In this document: positions 33,284 through 42,908 of the stretch, one piece after another
Layout of the letters: each line of letters opens with the position of its first letter
Numbering within the stretch: the first letter of the stretch is position 1
Assembly (NCBI GenBank): GCA_903896925.1
Contig: CAITZM010000033.1
Coordinates: forward strand, 47,830 to 111,829
Direction: 5' to 3'
Origin: an uncultured Lentisphaerota bacterium
Lineage (GTDB): Bacteria > Verrucomicrobiota > Kiritimatiellia > CAIQIC01
Length of the DNA stretch: 64,000 bases
The notes under the pieces: model-generated
Told to the model about the DNA's origin: nothing
Databases searched by the model: none
The model's input: only the letters and a program-made list of their open reading frames with translations
Position numbers and translations under genes: made by a program

Positions 33284-33946
33284 ATGAAAACTTTCTTTGG
33301 CCTGCTGCGGCGGAAAGAGTGTCTCTGCCTGACCTGGCGCGGGCGCTTTGTCGTGCTCGCGCTGGTGGCGCTGGCGCTGCTGGGCTTTGTGCGCGGCATC
33401 CATCCGTTCCTCGCGATCCACGACTCGCAGCCCGGCGGTTTCCTGGTCGTCGAGGGCTGGGCGCCGGACTATGTCTTCGACGTCGTGACGAACGAGTTTG
33501 CGACGCACCACTACGCCAAGATCTATGTCACGGGCAACCCGATCGACAAGGGCGCGCCGCTGATGGAGTACAAGACCGCCGCCGAGCTGGGCGCCGCGAC
33601 GCTCGCGAAGATGGGCCTGGACACCAACTGCTTCGAGGCCGTGCCCGCGCCGTTCGTGGCGCGCGACCGCACGTACACCTCGGCCCTCACCCTCAAGAAG
33701 AAGCTGGCCGCGGAGGGCAAGCTGCCGGCGAAGCTGAACGTCATCACGCTCGATGCGCATTCCCGCCGCACGCGGCTGCTCGTGCAGCAGGTGTTCGGCG
33801 CCGACGCCACCATCGGCATTCTCGCCATCCCGTGCCGCGACTACGACGAAGCGCACTGGTGGCGCTCCAGCCCCGGCGTCCGCACCGTCATGGGCGAGCT
33901 GCTCGCCTTTGGCTACGCGCGGTTCGTCTTTACGAAGCCCGATTGA
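33284..33946 (+). CDS. DUF218/ElyC-SanA-like membrane protein
   Basis: A 220-residue protein: a cytoplasmic stub, one TM helix (residues 21-37, RFVVLALVALALLGFVR), then a periplasmic alpha/beta domain. FLVVEGWAPDYVFDVVTNEF, AKIYVTGNPIDKG, NVITLDAHSRRTRLLVQQVF and GILAIPCRDYDEAHWWRS match the YdcF/SanA/ElyC group linked to envelope and lipid-carrier homeostasis. PVC members with this FLVVEGW start often sit near polysaccharide or exosortase loci. It probably belongs to the same transcript as the isochorismatase-like gene. Confidence 0.75.
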   Translation: MKTFFGLLRRKECLCLTWRGRFVVLALVALALLGFVRGIHPFLAIHDSQPGGFLVVEGWAPDYVFDVVTNEFATHHYAKIYVTGNPIDKGAPLMEYKTAAELGAATLAKMGLDTNCFEAVPAPFVARDRTYTSALTLKKKLAAEGKLPAKLNVITLDAHSRRTRLLVQQVFGADATIGILAIPCRDYDEAHWWRSSPGVRTVMGELLAFGYARFVFTKPD

Positions 33947-33975
33947 GGCGGCCCGGTGGCGGCCGGCTTCCCGCG

Positions 33976-34005
33976 TTGACGGGGGGCCGTGTTTTCCGCT
34001 ATCAG
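33976..34005 (+). promoter_or_regulatory. Putative promoter of the galactokinase-like gene
   Basis: TTGACG (33976-33981), an 18-nt spacer and TATCAG (34000-34005), 30 nt before the ATG at 34035. Confidence 0.5.
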
Positions 34006-34034
34006 TAACGCGTTTTTCAACCCGTGAGGACACT

Positions 34035-35270
34035 ATGAGCGACCCGATGGACCAACAGGCGATGAGCGAGCTGGCGAAACTGGCGAAGCAATCCGGCTTG
34101 AAGCTGACCGGCGGCAAGGTGCGGCGCACGTCGTCGCGCTTCTGCCTGGGTGTCGAGCACGGCGACTACAACGGCACCGAGCTGTTCGGCGTCGGCACCG
34201 ACCGTTTTATCTGGATGACGTACAAACCCAACGGCACCGACCGCGTCCGCCTGCTGAGCGGCAACTTCCCGAAGGATGGCCTCGTCGAGTTCACCCTGGG
34301 CAGTGTGCCGCCGCCGAAGTCCGTGCAGAGCGCCGATTCGTGGGCGCGCTTCCCCTTCGGTGTGGATTTCGTCCTGCGCCGCGCCGGCTACCGCTGCGAG
34401 CAGGGCTTCGACGCGGTGCTGTGGGGCAACATCCCCGGCGGCGGCATGTCGCGCTCCGCCTCGCTGACGCTGAACCTGATGCTGACGTTCTTCGAGGTCA
34501 ACGGCCTCACGCCCCCCGACGGCCTGGCGATCGTGGACCTCGCGCAGGCGGTCGAGAACGACTACATCGGCTCGCCGTGCGGCAAGCTCGACCAGATCAT
34601 GATCCTCTTCGCCAAGGAGGGCATGGGCACCGCCTACGATCCGCAGAACCGCAAGATCAGCTACATCCCGCTCGGCGCGGGCGCCACCGATTTCCGCATC
34701 GTCAGCTTCGACACCGGCACCGTCCGGCCCGGCCTGGAAAAATCCACCTACCGCGTCCGCCGCGCCGAGTGCGAGCAGCTCGCCGCGCTGGCCAAGCCCG
34801 TCTACGGCATCAGCTGCCTCGCCGACGTCAGGGACGAGGCGCTCTACCAGAAGATCGTCACCGCCCTCGGCCCGAAGTATCCGAACCTCATCGAGCGCCT
34901 CAACTACATCTACCATGCCCAGCAGCGCTTCTACCAGATGATGGATGCGTGGAAGCGCGGCGACATCGAGACCGTCGGCCGCATCTTCCGCCAGGACGGC
35001 CTCGGCCTGCGCGACGACTACAAAATTTCCGGCCCCGAGCTCGAGACCATGTGCGACATCGCGCGCAGCGTGCCCGGAGTCCTCGGCGAGCGCATGCTCG
35101 GCGGCGGCGACAAGGGCGCCAGCGGCGCGCTCGTCCGTGCCGACGCGGTCGAGGCGCTCACGGCCGCGATCAACACCGGGTATCCGCGCAGCCGTCCGGC
35201 CTACGCCGACAAGTTCGCGGTGCACGTCTGCCGCGTCGTCGAGGGCGTCACGGTGTTGCCGGGCCTCTGA
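34035..35270 (+). CDS. Galactokinase-like GHMP kinase
   Basis: A 411-residue sugar kinase. A degenerate galactokinase signature is at residues 36-46 (FCLGVEHGDYNG, compared with the usual G-x-x-N-L-I-G-E-H-x-D-Y). The GHMP ATP loop is GNIPGGGMSRSASLTLNL, followed by NDYIGSPCGKLDQIMILFAK, the galactokinase C-G-x-x-D-Q block with its catalytic Asp. The C-terminal motif is LGGGDKGASGALV. Length fits GalK. The altered first motif suggests a different sugar (galacturonate, GalNAc or L-arabinose). It supplies a sugar-1-phosphate, either for alpha-galactosidase products or for polysaccharide precursors. Good SD (GAGG) and its own promoter. Confidence 0.85.
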   Translation: MSDPMDQQAMSELAKLAKQSGLKLTGGKVRRTSSRFCLGVEHGDYNGTELFGVGTDRFIWMTYKPNGTDRVRLLSGNFPKDGLVEFTLGSVPPPKSVQSADSWARFPFGVDFVLRRAGYRCEQGFDAVLWGNIPGGGMSRSASLTLNLMLTFFEVNGLTPPDGLAIVDLAQAVENDYIGSPCGKLDQIMILFAKEGMGTAYDPQNRKISYIPLGAGATDFRIVSFDTGTVRPGLEKSTYRVRRAECEQLAALAKPVYGISCLADVRDEALYQKIVTALGPKYPNLIERLNYIYHAQQRFYQMMDAWKRGDIETVGRIFRQDGLGLRDDYKISGPELETMCDIARSVPGVLGERMLGGGDKGASGALVRADAVEALTAAINTGYPRSRPAYADKFAVHVCRVVEGVTVLPGL

Positions 35271-35291
35271 CCGCCGCCGGGCGCGGCGGTC
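35269..35291 (+). terminator. Hairpin overlapping the galactokinase-like stop codon
   Basis: GACCGCCGC and GCGGCGGTC are exact 9-bp arms around CGGGC, starting in the TGA stop. No T-run follows, so factor-independent termination is uncertain. Confidence 0.45.
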
Positions 35292-35674
35292 CACGTCTTG
35301 GACAAAGCGCGTGGCCGGCTTCCAAGGTTTGCCCCGGCAAAAGCCCGGGCGCACGGCCGCCGCTTCCTGTAGCCGCGTTCGTGAGAACGCGGCCCACCCC
35401 GACAGCACCCTGGCTGACTCCACCCGGGCTTGGACGAGCCGTGTGCCGTCGTTCAGCATGAGGGAATATCTTTCAGGGGCGCAGGCCGGCGTGAGGCGGG
35501 TCGCGGCCGGGTGGCGGGGCGGGCGGGCCGCACGCTCACGCGTGCGGCAACCGGGCACACAGCGACCGCTCTACATGCGCGAATTTTCCCGTCTTTCAGG
35601 GCCTGATCGCACAGTTGTACAACTGTGCAATCAAGGAGTACGCGCCGGCCTCTTGCGCAGGGCGCGGACAACCC
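35271..35674. repeat. Repeat-rich gap with a perfect 20-bp palindrome
   Basis: It contains the second 28-bp GTGA-loop hairpin unit (35367-35394), the second GCCGTGTGCCGTCGTTCAGC word (35432-35451), and a 9-4-9 hairpin GCCGCACGC/GCGTGCGGC around TCAC (35527-35548). The palindrome GCACAGTTGTACAACTGTGC (35609-35628) extends with one mismatch to 15-bp arms (35604-35633). No gene is supported. Confidence 0.65.
35609..35628. other. Perfect 20-bp palindrome
   Basis: GCACAGTTGTACAACTGTGC is a perfect palindrome; outward TGAT and ATCA also pair after one mismatch. It lies about 47 bp beyond the stop codon of the convergent metallopeptidase gene. It could be a bidirectional terminator stem or a protein site; no T-run is adjacent. 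Confidence 0.6.
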
Positions 35675-36535
35675 TCACGGGAAGTGCAGCGCGAGCGTGA
35701 ACGCGGACCACTTTTGGGCGAAAGCGTCCATGTCCGTTTCGCCGAGGACGTGCTGAAGCGTGGCGTAGCCGGTGGGATCCGTCGCCGCATGGGCGGTGAA
35801 CTCGCGGTAGAACCTGGTCAGCAGTCCGCGCTCCTGCAGGTAGTAGCAGAGGTAGCGCGCCTGCGGGTAGAACTGGTTGTAGTGCGGGTTGCTTTCGCCG
35901 CCATAAAACTCCTCGTCGCTCAAGGCGGTGAATTTCCGGAACGACAGGACGCCGCCGCCGCGCAAGGCCTTTTGCAACGCGGGCAGCCGCCAGTTGGGCA
36001 GGCCGTGGATGTGGCCGCCCTGGTCGCCGCATTGCTCGAAGAGCGAGCCCAGGCCTTCGTTGAACCACGCGGGACACATGGGAAAATTCGCGCGCATGAA
36101 GGGGTGGACAATCTCGTGTACGAGCGTGCCGCCGCCGGTGGCGATGTTCATGATGAGCGCGTGGTGCGCTTCGGAATAATAGCCGAACGGCGTGGTCGGC
36201 TTGTCGTGGAAGAGGGCTGCGGTGTGCTTCTCGTAACTTGCCTTGTCCTTGAACAGCCAGATAGTGATGACTTCCGCCGGGTCGCGTTGAAAGAAGTCCT
36301 GCTTCAAGTGGTCCACCGCCCAGCGGATCGTGTGCTGCGCATGCTGGCGGACGCGCGCCGCTGGCTCGTCGCCGGCGACGACGAACGGCGGCTCGGCGAA
36401 CACGGTGAAGTCGCGCGGCGCCCTTGTCTGCACCTCGGCCAGGCGCGCCGCCAGCGCCGGGCTGTTCGTCTCCGCGCCGTATGCCGTGCCCAGCGCCAGT
36501 AAACCCTGCACCAAGAAGATCCAGGGAGGTTTCAT
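35675..36535 (-). CDS. Secreted zinc metallopeptidase (peptidase MA-like)
   Basis: A 286-residue exported protein (MKPPWIFLVQGLLALGTAYG signal peptide, cut before AETNSPA). The zinc site is GGTLVHEIVHPFM (His140, Glu141, His144) with a downstream Glu160 in PAWFNEGLGSLFEQ, the gluzincin arrangement of peptidase MA/DUF1570-type proteins. YNQFYPQARYLCYYLQERG is the usual following helix. Start: the ATG at 36535 overlaps the TGA of the response regulator gene (ATGA), so the peptidase is translated by coupling to the regulator. Substrate unknown; its location is periplasm or cell surface. Confidence 0.85.
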   Translation of the reverse strand: MKPPWIFLVQGLLALGTAYGAETNSPALAARLAEVQTRAPRDFTVFAEPPFVVAGDEPAARVRQHAQHTIRWAVDHLKQDFFQRDPAEVITIWLFKDKASYEKHTAALFHDKPTTPFGYYSEAHHALIMNIATGGGTLVHEIVHPFMRANFPMCPAWFNEGLGSLFEQCGDQGGHIHGLPNWRLPALQKALRGGGVLSFRKFTALSDEEFYGGESNPHYNQFYPQARYLCYYLQERGLLTRFYREFTAHAATDPTGYATLQHVLGETDMDAFAQKWSAFTLALHFP

Positions 36536-37248
36536 CGCGCAGGTTGATAACGGTAGCCGACACCGTGGACCGTGAGGATCGCCGCCGGCTGTTCCGGGTC
36601 CTTCTCGATCTTTTTGCGGAGCTGGACGATGTGCTGGTCGAGCGTGCGCGTGGTGCCGAGGTAGTGGATGCCCCACGCGGTGTTCAGGAGCTGGTCGCGC
36701 GAGAGGACCTCGTCGGGATGCGCGAGAAAGATCTCGATCAGCTTGAGCTCGCGCGCGGTCAGGTCCTCGATTTTCTTGCCGCGCGTGGCGCGCATCTGCT
36801 TGCGGTCGACCTGCGCCGCGCCGAACGCGAACACGTCCGGCGGTGTGGCGGTCGGCGCCGGTTGCGGCTGGTCGGTGGCGAGCGCCGCCCGCCGCAGCAC
36901 CGCCGCGAGGCGCGCCAGCAACTCGCGCACGCCGAACGGCTTGGTGATGTAGTCGTCGGCGCCCAGTTCGAGGCCGACGACCTTGTCGATTTCCTCGCCC
37001 TTCGCCGTCAGCATGACCACCGGCAGCGCGCGGTTGGTGCGGCGGATGGCGCGGCAGACGTCGAAGCCGCTGACCTCCGGCATCATCACGTCGAGCAGCG
37101 CGAGATCGAACTTGGTCTTCTCAAAGAGGCGCAGCGCCTCGGCGCCGTCGCGCGCGGTGGTGACGCGGTAGCCCTCGCTCTCCAGCGTCGCCTGCAGCCC
37201 CTCGCGGATGTGCGGGTCGTCCTCGGCCACCAGGATATGCGGGTTCAT
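36532..37248 (-). CDS. OmpR/PhoB-family response regulator
   Basis: A 238-residue regulator. Residues 1-120 are a receiver domain (acidic pair Asp10/Asp11, phospho-acceptor Asp53 in LALLDVMMPE, LTAKG switch region, DDYITKPF lysine). After a Pro/Ala-rich linker (about 127-137), residues 140-236 form a winged-helix DNA-binding domain: LTARELKLIEIFLAHPDEVL, SRDQLLNTAWGIHYLGTTRT, LDQHIVQLRKKIEKDP, VHGVGYRYQ. No sensor kinase gene is adjacent; the gene downstream is a secreted metallopeptidase overlapping by 4 nt. GGAG lies 8 nt before the ATG. Confidence 0.95.
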   Translation of the reverse strand: MNPHILVAEDDPHIREGLQATLESEGYRVTTARDGAEALRLFEKTKFDLALLDVMMPEVSGFDVCRAIRRTNRALPVVMLTAKGEEIDKVVGLELGADDYITKPFGVRELLARLAAVLRRAALATDQPQPAPTATPPDVFAFGAAQVDRKQMRATRGKKIEDLTARELKLIEIFLAHPDEVLSRDQLLNTAWGIHYLGTTRTLDQHIVQLRKKIEKDPEQPAAILTVHGVGYRYQPAR

Positions 37249-37673
37249 GGTTCAGGCTCCACGGTTGGCGGCAGCATAAGGTCCGCCCCGCGGGCCGACG
37301 AGAAGAATTTCCGGCCACATGGAAGCGGACGCCCTGTTGCGCCCAGGCGCTGCACGGGCCCGGCCGGCCGCTTAGCTTGTGCGTTGCGGAGTTGCTTTGG
37401 TGCGGCGCGCTGGGGATAAGCGGCGGGACGCCGCTTCCACGAAGAGCGCAGCCCTGGCAGAACCCGAACAATTGCCTTTAGATTTTTGTGGGCGGGGTTT
37501 CCAACCCCGCGAACCCAGCCCCAACGAAACCCGCACCTCGGCCACGCCGCCGCAGGACATCGTGGACGCCGCTGCCACGAAATATCCCGCTAATGCTGAT
37601 CGAGGACGACGACGAGGACGATCACGCTGCGTCTGACCGGGGCACGATGCCCGCGGGAACATTATTTCCCCGC
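37249..37673. repeat. Hairpin repeats upstream of the response regulator
   Basis: AAGCGGCG-GGA-CGCCGCTT (37418-37436) followed by CCACGAAGAG, and GCGGGGTT-TCC-AACCCCGC (37492-37510), both exact 8-3-8 hairpins. No gene is supported; promoter elements for the regulator are not obvious. Confidence 0.6.
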
Positions 37674-38030
37674 TCAGGGGTGGCGGGCGAGGGGGTGGCC
37701 GGAGGACTGCCAGCCCTGGAAGTGGCCGCTCAGGAGCGCGAGGCGGACGAAGCCGCTTTTCTGCAAGGCGCGCGCGGCGTGGCCGGCGCGGACGCCGCTG
37801 CGGCAGTAGATGACGATGTCGCGCTCCCGGTGCGTCTCCAGTTCGGCGGCGCGCGCCGGCAGCTGCTCATGCGGGATGTTGAGGGCGCCGGCGATATGAC
37901 CGCTGGAAAATTCGACCGCGGTGCGCACATCCAGGAGGACCGGCGCCTGCACGGAGGCGAGCCGCCCCAGCAGGTCATCTGCGGTGATCTGCGGCAGCCG
38001 CGGACCGAATAACATTTCGAGCAAGCCCAT
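37674..38030 (-). CDS. Rhodanese-like domain protein
   Basis: A 118-residue single rhodanese domain: APVLLDVRTAVEFSSGHIAG, ALNIPHEQL, then the active loop VIYCRSGVRAG with the persulfide Cys76, and FVRLALLSGHFQGWQSSG at the C-terminus. Such short cytoplasmic rhodaneses transfer sulfane sulfur. GGGAG lies 8 nt before the ATG. It follows the EF-G gene on the same strand but is separated from it by an intrinsic terminator. Confidence 0.92.
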   Translation of the reverse strand: MGLLEMLFGPRLPQITADDLLGRLASVQAPVLLDVRTAVEFSSGHIAGALNIPHEQLPARAAELETHRERDIVIYCRSGVRAGHAARALQKSGFVRLALLSGHFQGWQSSGHPLARHP

Positions 38031-38063
38031 GATGAACTCCCACGTAATAAAGATTGTGATGCA

Positions 38064-38103
38064 GATGAAGAAAGGGCGGAAGGGGACCGGGTCCCTTCCG
38101 CCC
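38064..38103 (-). terminator. Intrinsic terminator of the EF-G gene
   Basis: On the minus strand, downstream of the EF-G stop, GGGCGGAAGGGACC and GGTCCCCTTCCGCCC form a 14-bp stem with one bulged base, followed by TTTCTTC. This is the clearest factor-independent terminator in the window. Confidence 0.75.
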
Positions 38104-38128
38104 TCTACCGTGCGCCATCCGCCCTGCT

Positions 38129-40213
<2,085 letters not shown>

Positions 40214-41189
40214 AAAAACACCGCTACCTTTCTCTACGCTTGCGAAAACCCGACGAGGAAAATTGAGACGCCGACGCGGCGCCGAACTCGTGACGAGCCT
40301 GCAAAGGGCGCGGTAGTGTACCCATGAAGCGCCGCGACGCAAGCCGAAAATTCCATGAGTTTTCGATGAGCCCGTCCGGCGCCCGCTTCTGTGGCGCCGC
40401 CAGCGCAACTGTCGGAAACCTTGCAAGCGGCAACGCGCCGGCGGCCGGCCGGGCTCTTCGTGACAGCGGCGTCCCGCCGCTGCGCGGGTTGGGGTGGGTT
40501 GGGGCGCGCGGGGTTGCAAACCCCGCCCACAAAATCAGGGGAAAACACTGGTGGCATGGGCGTCCCGCCCATGCAGCACGGGCAAGCTGCCCATGCCACG
40601 GCGAAGAAAACGCCCGGTTTCAAGGAGCTGGGCGCATCATGATGGCCGTGGTCGGACTGGGGTGGTCGGGCGTGACGCCCGACGCACCGGCAGGTGGGAC
40701 ACCTGCCGCCACGGGGTCGGGCGCTGTTGGGGGTTGGGTGCGCGGGGCGGGCCTGCCCGGCGTAGCGCCGCGCGCAGCCGGGAAAGCCCCGCCCACAAAG
40801 ACCAGGAGCCGCAGCCTGGGCCGAACGCCAATGGCTTGGCTCTTCGTGGAAGCGGCGTTCCCGTTGCGCCCAAGCGCTGCACGGGACAGGCCCGCCGCTT
40901 GGCTTGTGCGTGGGTGTTACGCGGCGTGAGGCCGCGTCCACGGGCTGCTGTATCAGCACGGCCGATGGCAGGCTTTGCGGTTGCTGGATCGTCGGGCGTG
41001 ACGCCCGACTCACCGGCAGGTGGGACACCTGCCGCCACGTGGTCGGGGGGGGGTGGGGTTGGGCGCGCGGGGTTGGCTTGCCCGACGCAGCGCCGCGCGC
41101 AGACGGGCAAACCCCGCCCACAAAGACCAGAAGCCGCATTCCGGGGTTGCACGGCGCGCGGCAAGCAGCTATCTTCCGCGCCGGTCACC
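40214..41189. repeat. Dense array of hairpin repeats (976 bp, no gene)
   Basis: After the EF-G leader come, left to right: CAGCGGCG-TCC-CGCCGCTG (40464-40482); GCGGGGTT-GCA-AACCCCGC (40508-40526); CATGGGCG-TCC-CGCCCATG (40555-40573) paired with CACGGGCA-AGC-TGCCCATG (40577-40595); the two-hairpin element (40665-40713); the long CCCCGCCCACAAAG element (40742-40800); ACGCGGCG-TGA-GGCCGCGT (40919-40937); the two-hairpin element again (40991-41039); and the long element again (41067-41125). Open frames across it are artefacts. Confidence 0.8.
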
Positions 41190-41279
41190 GGAGGGGTGGC
41201 TGAGTGGTTTAAGGCGCACGACTCGAAATCGTGAGAGCTCTCACGGGCTCCGGGGGTTCAAATCCCTCCCCCTCCGCCA
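41190..41279 (+). tRNA. tRNA-Ser (CGA)
   Basis: A 90-nt class II tRNA: acceptor GGAGGGG/CCCCTCC, anticodon stem CACGA/TCGTG with loop CTCGAAA (anticodon CGA), a long variable arm (GAGCTCTCACGGGCTC), T-arm GGGGGTTCAAATCCCTC, discriminator G and encoded CCA. Confidence 0.95.
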
Positions 41280-41468
41280 TTCGACGCGTTCGCTGCGCTC
41301 ACTTGCTCATGGCAGGCCAGCCGCGGATGAGCTGGCGCGTCGAAGGGCTTCCTGCACTTTCGCAGCCTGCGGGACGCAGCCGGGCCGACCCGCTTCCTCT
41401 TCGATGTTCGATGTTGGATGTTCGGTGTTCGATGTTCTTCTGTTCTTCCCTGGCCTTCCACATCAGCC
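41280..41468. other. Spacer with inverted repeat and TTCGATG tandem repeat
   Basis: TTCGACGCG (41280-41288) is complementary to CGCGTCGAA (41336-41344). At 41400-41434 are five tandem heptamers, TTCGATG twice, TTGGATG, TTCGGTG and TTCGATG, a GATGTTCGATGTT word of the type dispersed in many environmental genomes. No gene is seen. Confidence 0.6.
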
Positions 41469-41497
41469 TTGCCTTGCGGCCGCCGTCTGTCTATATG
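41469..41497 (+). promoter_or_regulatory. Putative promoter of the Tat-signal protein gene
   Basis: TTGCCT (41469-41474), exactly 17 nt, then TATATG (41492-41497), 37 nt before the ATG. The bases before the -35 (CAGCCTTG) recall the right half of the TTGGAAAA element, but the rest of that element is absent. Confidence 0.5.
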
Positions 41498-41534
41498 CGT
41501 GGCGCGCTCCCGCAACCGCCCAGAGGAAATGCTT

Positions 41535-42503
41535 ATGAAACCGTCCTTGAACCGCCGCAGCTTCATCCGCAACACCGTGCTGGCCGCCACCGGCCTGACT
41601 GCCGCCGGTGCCGCGCGCGCGGCCGACGTTCCCGCGGCCGCCGCCGCGAAACCCGCGCCGCAACCCCTGCTGCCCACCGGGAAGATCGGCGAACTCAACG
41701 TCACGCGCCTGATCCTCGGCGGCAACCTGCTGACGCGCTACCAGCACGCCCGCGACCTCGGCTACATCAAGAAGCTCGTCCGGTCCTACAACACCGACGC
41801 CAAGATCCGCGAGACGGTCGAGCTCGCCGAGGCCAGCGGCATCAACACCCTCTCCGTCAACGTCACGCCCTCCGTGATGCTGACCCTCGCCGACCACCGC
41901 AAGAACGGCGGCAAGATCCAGACCATCCTCTACTGCACCAGCAACATCGAGGACCCGGCCAAGTATCGCGAGGACCTGCAGAAGGTCGCGGACTTCGGTT
42001 CCGAGGCCGTCTACCTCTGGGGCGAGCAGGCCGACCGCTGCTTCCGCGACAAGAAAATGGACGTGCTCCGCCGCGCGCTCGACGACGCCAAAACCCTCGG
42101 CCTGCCGTGCGGCATCGGCGCGCACGAGCTGCAGACCATCCAGCTCGTCGAGGAGCAGAAATGGCCGGTGGATTTCTACATCAAGACGCTGCACCACCAC
42201 AAATACCCCACCGCGCCGCACGCCGGCGAGGCGGTCAAATCCACCTCCGAGGTCCCCGGCTACTGGTGCCGCAACCCGGAGGAGACCGTCGCGTTCATGC
42301 AGACGGTGACCAAGCCGTGGATCGCGTTCAAGATCATGGCCGCCGGCGCGATCCCGCCGCAGGACGCGTTCCCGTTCGCCTTCAAGAGCGGCGCCGATTT
42401 CGCGCTCGCCGGCATGTTCGATTTCGACATCGCCGAGGACTGCCAGCTCACGCGCGCCGCCGTCGCCCAGACGCAGGCCCGCGCCCGTCCCTGGCGCGCC
42501 TGA
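41535..42503 (+). CDS. Tat-exported aldo/keto-reductase-like protein
   Basis: A 322-residue protein with a twin-arginine signal (MKPSLNRRSFIRNTVLAATG, cleavage after ARA near residue 29). The mature part starts with LPTGKIGELNVTRLILGGNL, the opening pattern of aldo/keto reductases, and continues as a barrel (SGINTLSVNVTPSV, DFGSEAVYLWGEQAD, GLPCGIGAHELQT, DFYIKTLHHHKYPT, KPWIAFKIMAAGAIPP, GADFALAGMFDFDIAED). The usual AKR tetrad is not obvious, so it may not be an active oxidoreductase; related Tat proteins of unknown role are common in PVC genomes. AGAGGAAA precedes the ATG. Cofactor-loaded export would explain the Tat route. Confidence 0.8.
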   Translation: MKPSLNRRSFIRNTVLAATGLTAAGAARAADVPAAAAAKPAPQPLLPTGKIGELNVTRLILGGNLLTRYQHARDLGYIKKLVRSYNTDAKIRETVELAEASGINTLSVNVTPSVMLTLADHRKNGGKIQTILYCTSNIEDPAKYREDLQKVADFGSEAVYLWGEQADRCFRDKKMDVLRRALDDAKTLGLPCGIGAHELQTIQLVEEQKWPVDFYIKTLHHHKYPTAPHAGEAVKSTSEVPGYWCRNPEETVAFMQTVTKPWIAFKIMAAGAIPPQDAFPFAFKSGADFALAGMFDFDIAEDCQLTRAAVAQTQARARPWRA

Positions 42504-42908
42504 TCCGGGTGCGTGGCAGCGGCGGGGGTGGGGCTCTTCATGGCTCCGTGCATTATCACGGCATCCTTCTTGCTCTAATGGGCGGGCAGGGTCTGAGACG
42601 GGATCCAAGCTGTGGGTGGTTTGGATGGGTGCGCTTCGTGTGAGCGCGGCGGTTTGCGGGTCCGTCAGCGGCGCCGTTCCGCTCTCGCGCAGACAGGTGC
42701 CGTAGGACCGTAGAGGATGGGCCTTGAAAGGTGCCGCAATGCCTCTACAGCCAGTAGGGTTAATTGGTTGGCCAACAACCTGTGGTGGTGCTTTTAAAAG
42801 GTATTCTTTCTTCCCTTATTTCATTGACCTCACAAAAGGCTATAAGGTAGAAAGCCGCGTGTTCTTTTCGGATCGGTCGGGTGGTGTACAAAAAAACAGG
42901 GCGTGTGT
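42504..42908. promoter_or_regulatory. Upstream region of the giant gene
   Basis: A 405-bp gap. The left part is GC-rich; from about 42740 it becomes markedly AT-rich. A possible promoter is TTGACC (42824-42829), 18 nt, TAGAAA (42848-42853). GGTTGGCCAACAACC near 42767 is a small inverted repeat. AGGG lies 7 nt before the ATG at 42909. The short frame at 42724-42912 has no RBS and overlaps the giant start, so I do not call it. Confidence 0.45.

Noticed and set aside
40234..41234. Open frames of 183-301 codons between fusA and tRNA-Ser
   Set aside because: They are composed of the palindromic repeats themselves and read similarly on both strands.
41190..41534. Integration site at the tRNA-Ser 3' end
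   Set aside because: No integrase gene and no second copy of the tRNA 3' end in the window; the inverted repeat TTCGACGCG alone is not enough.
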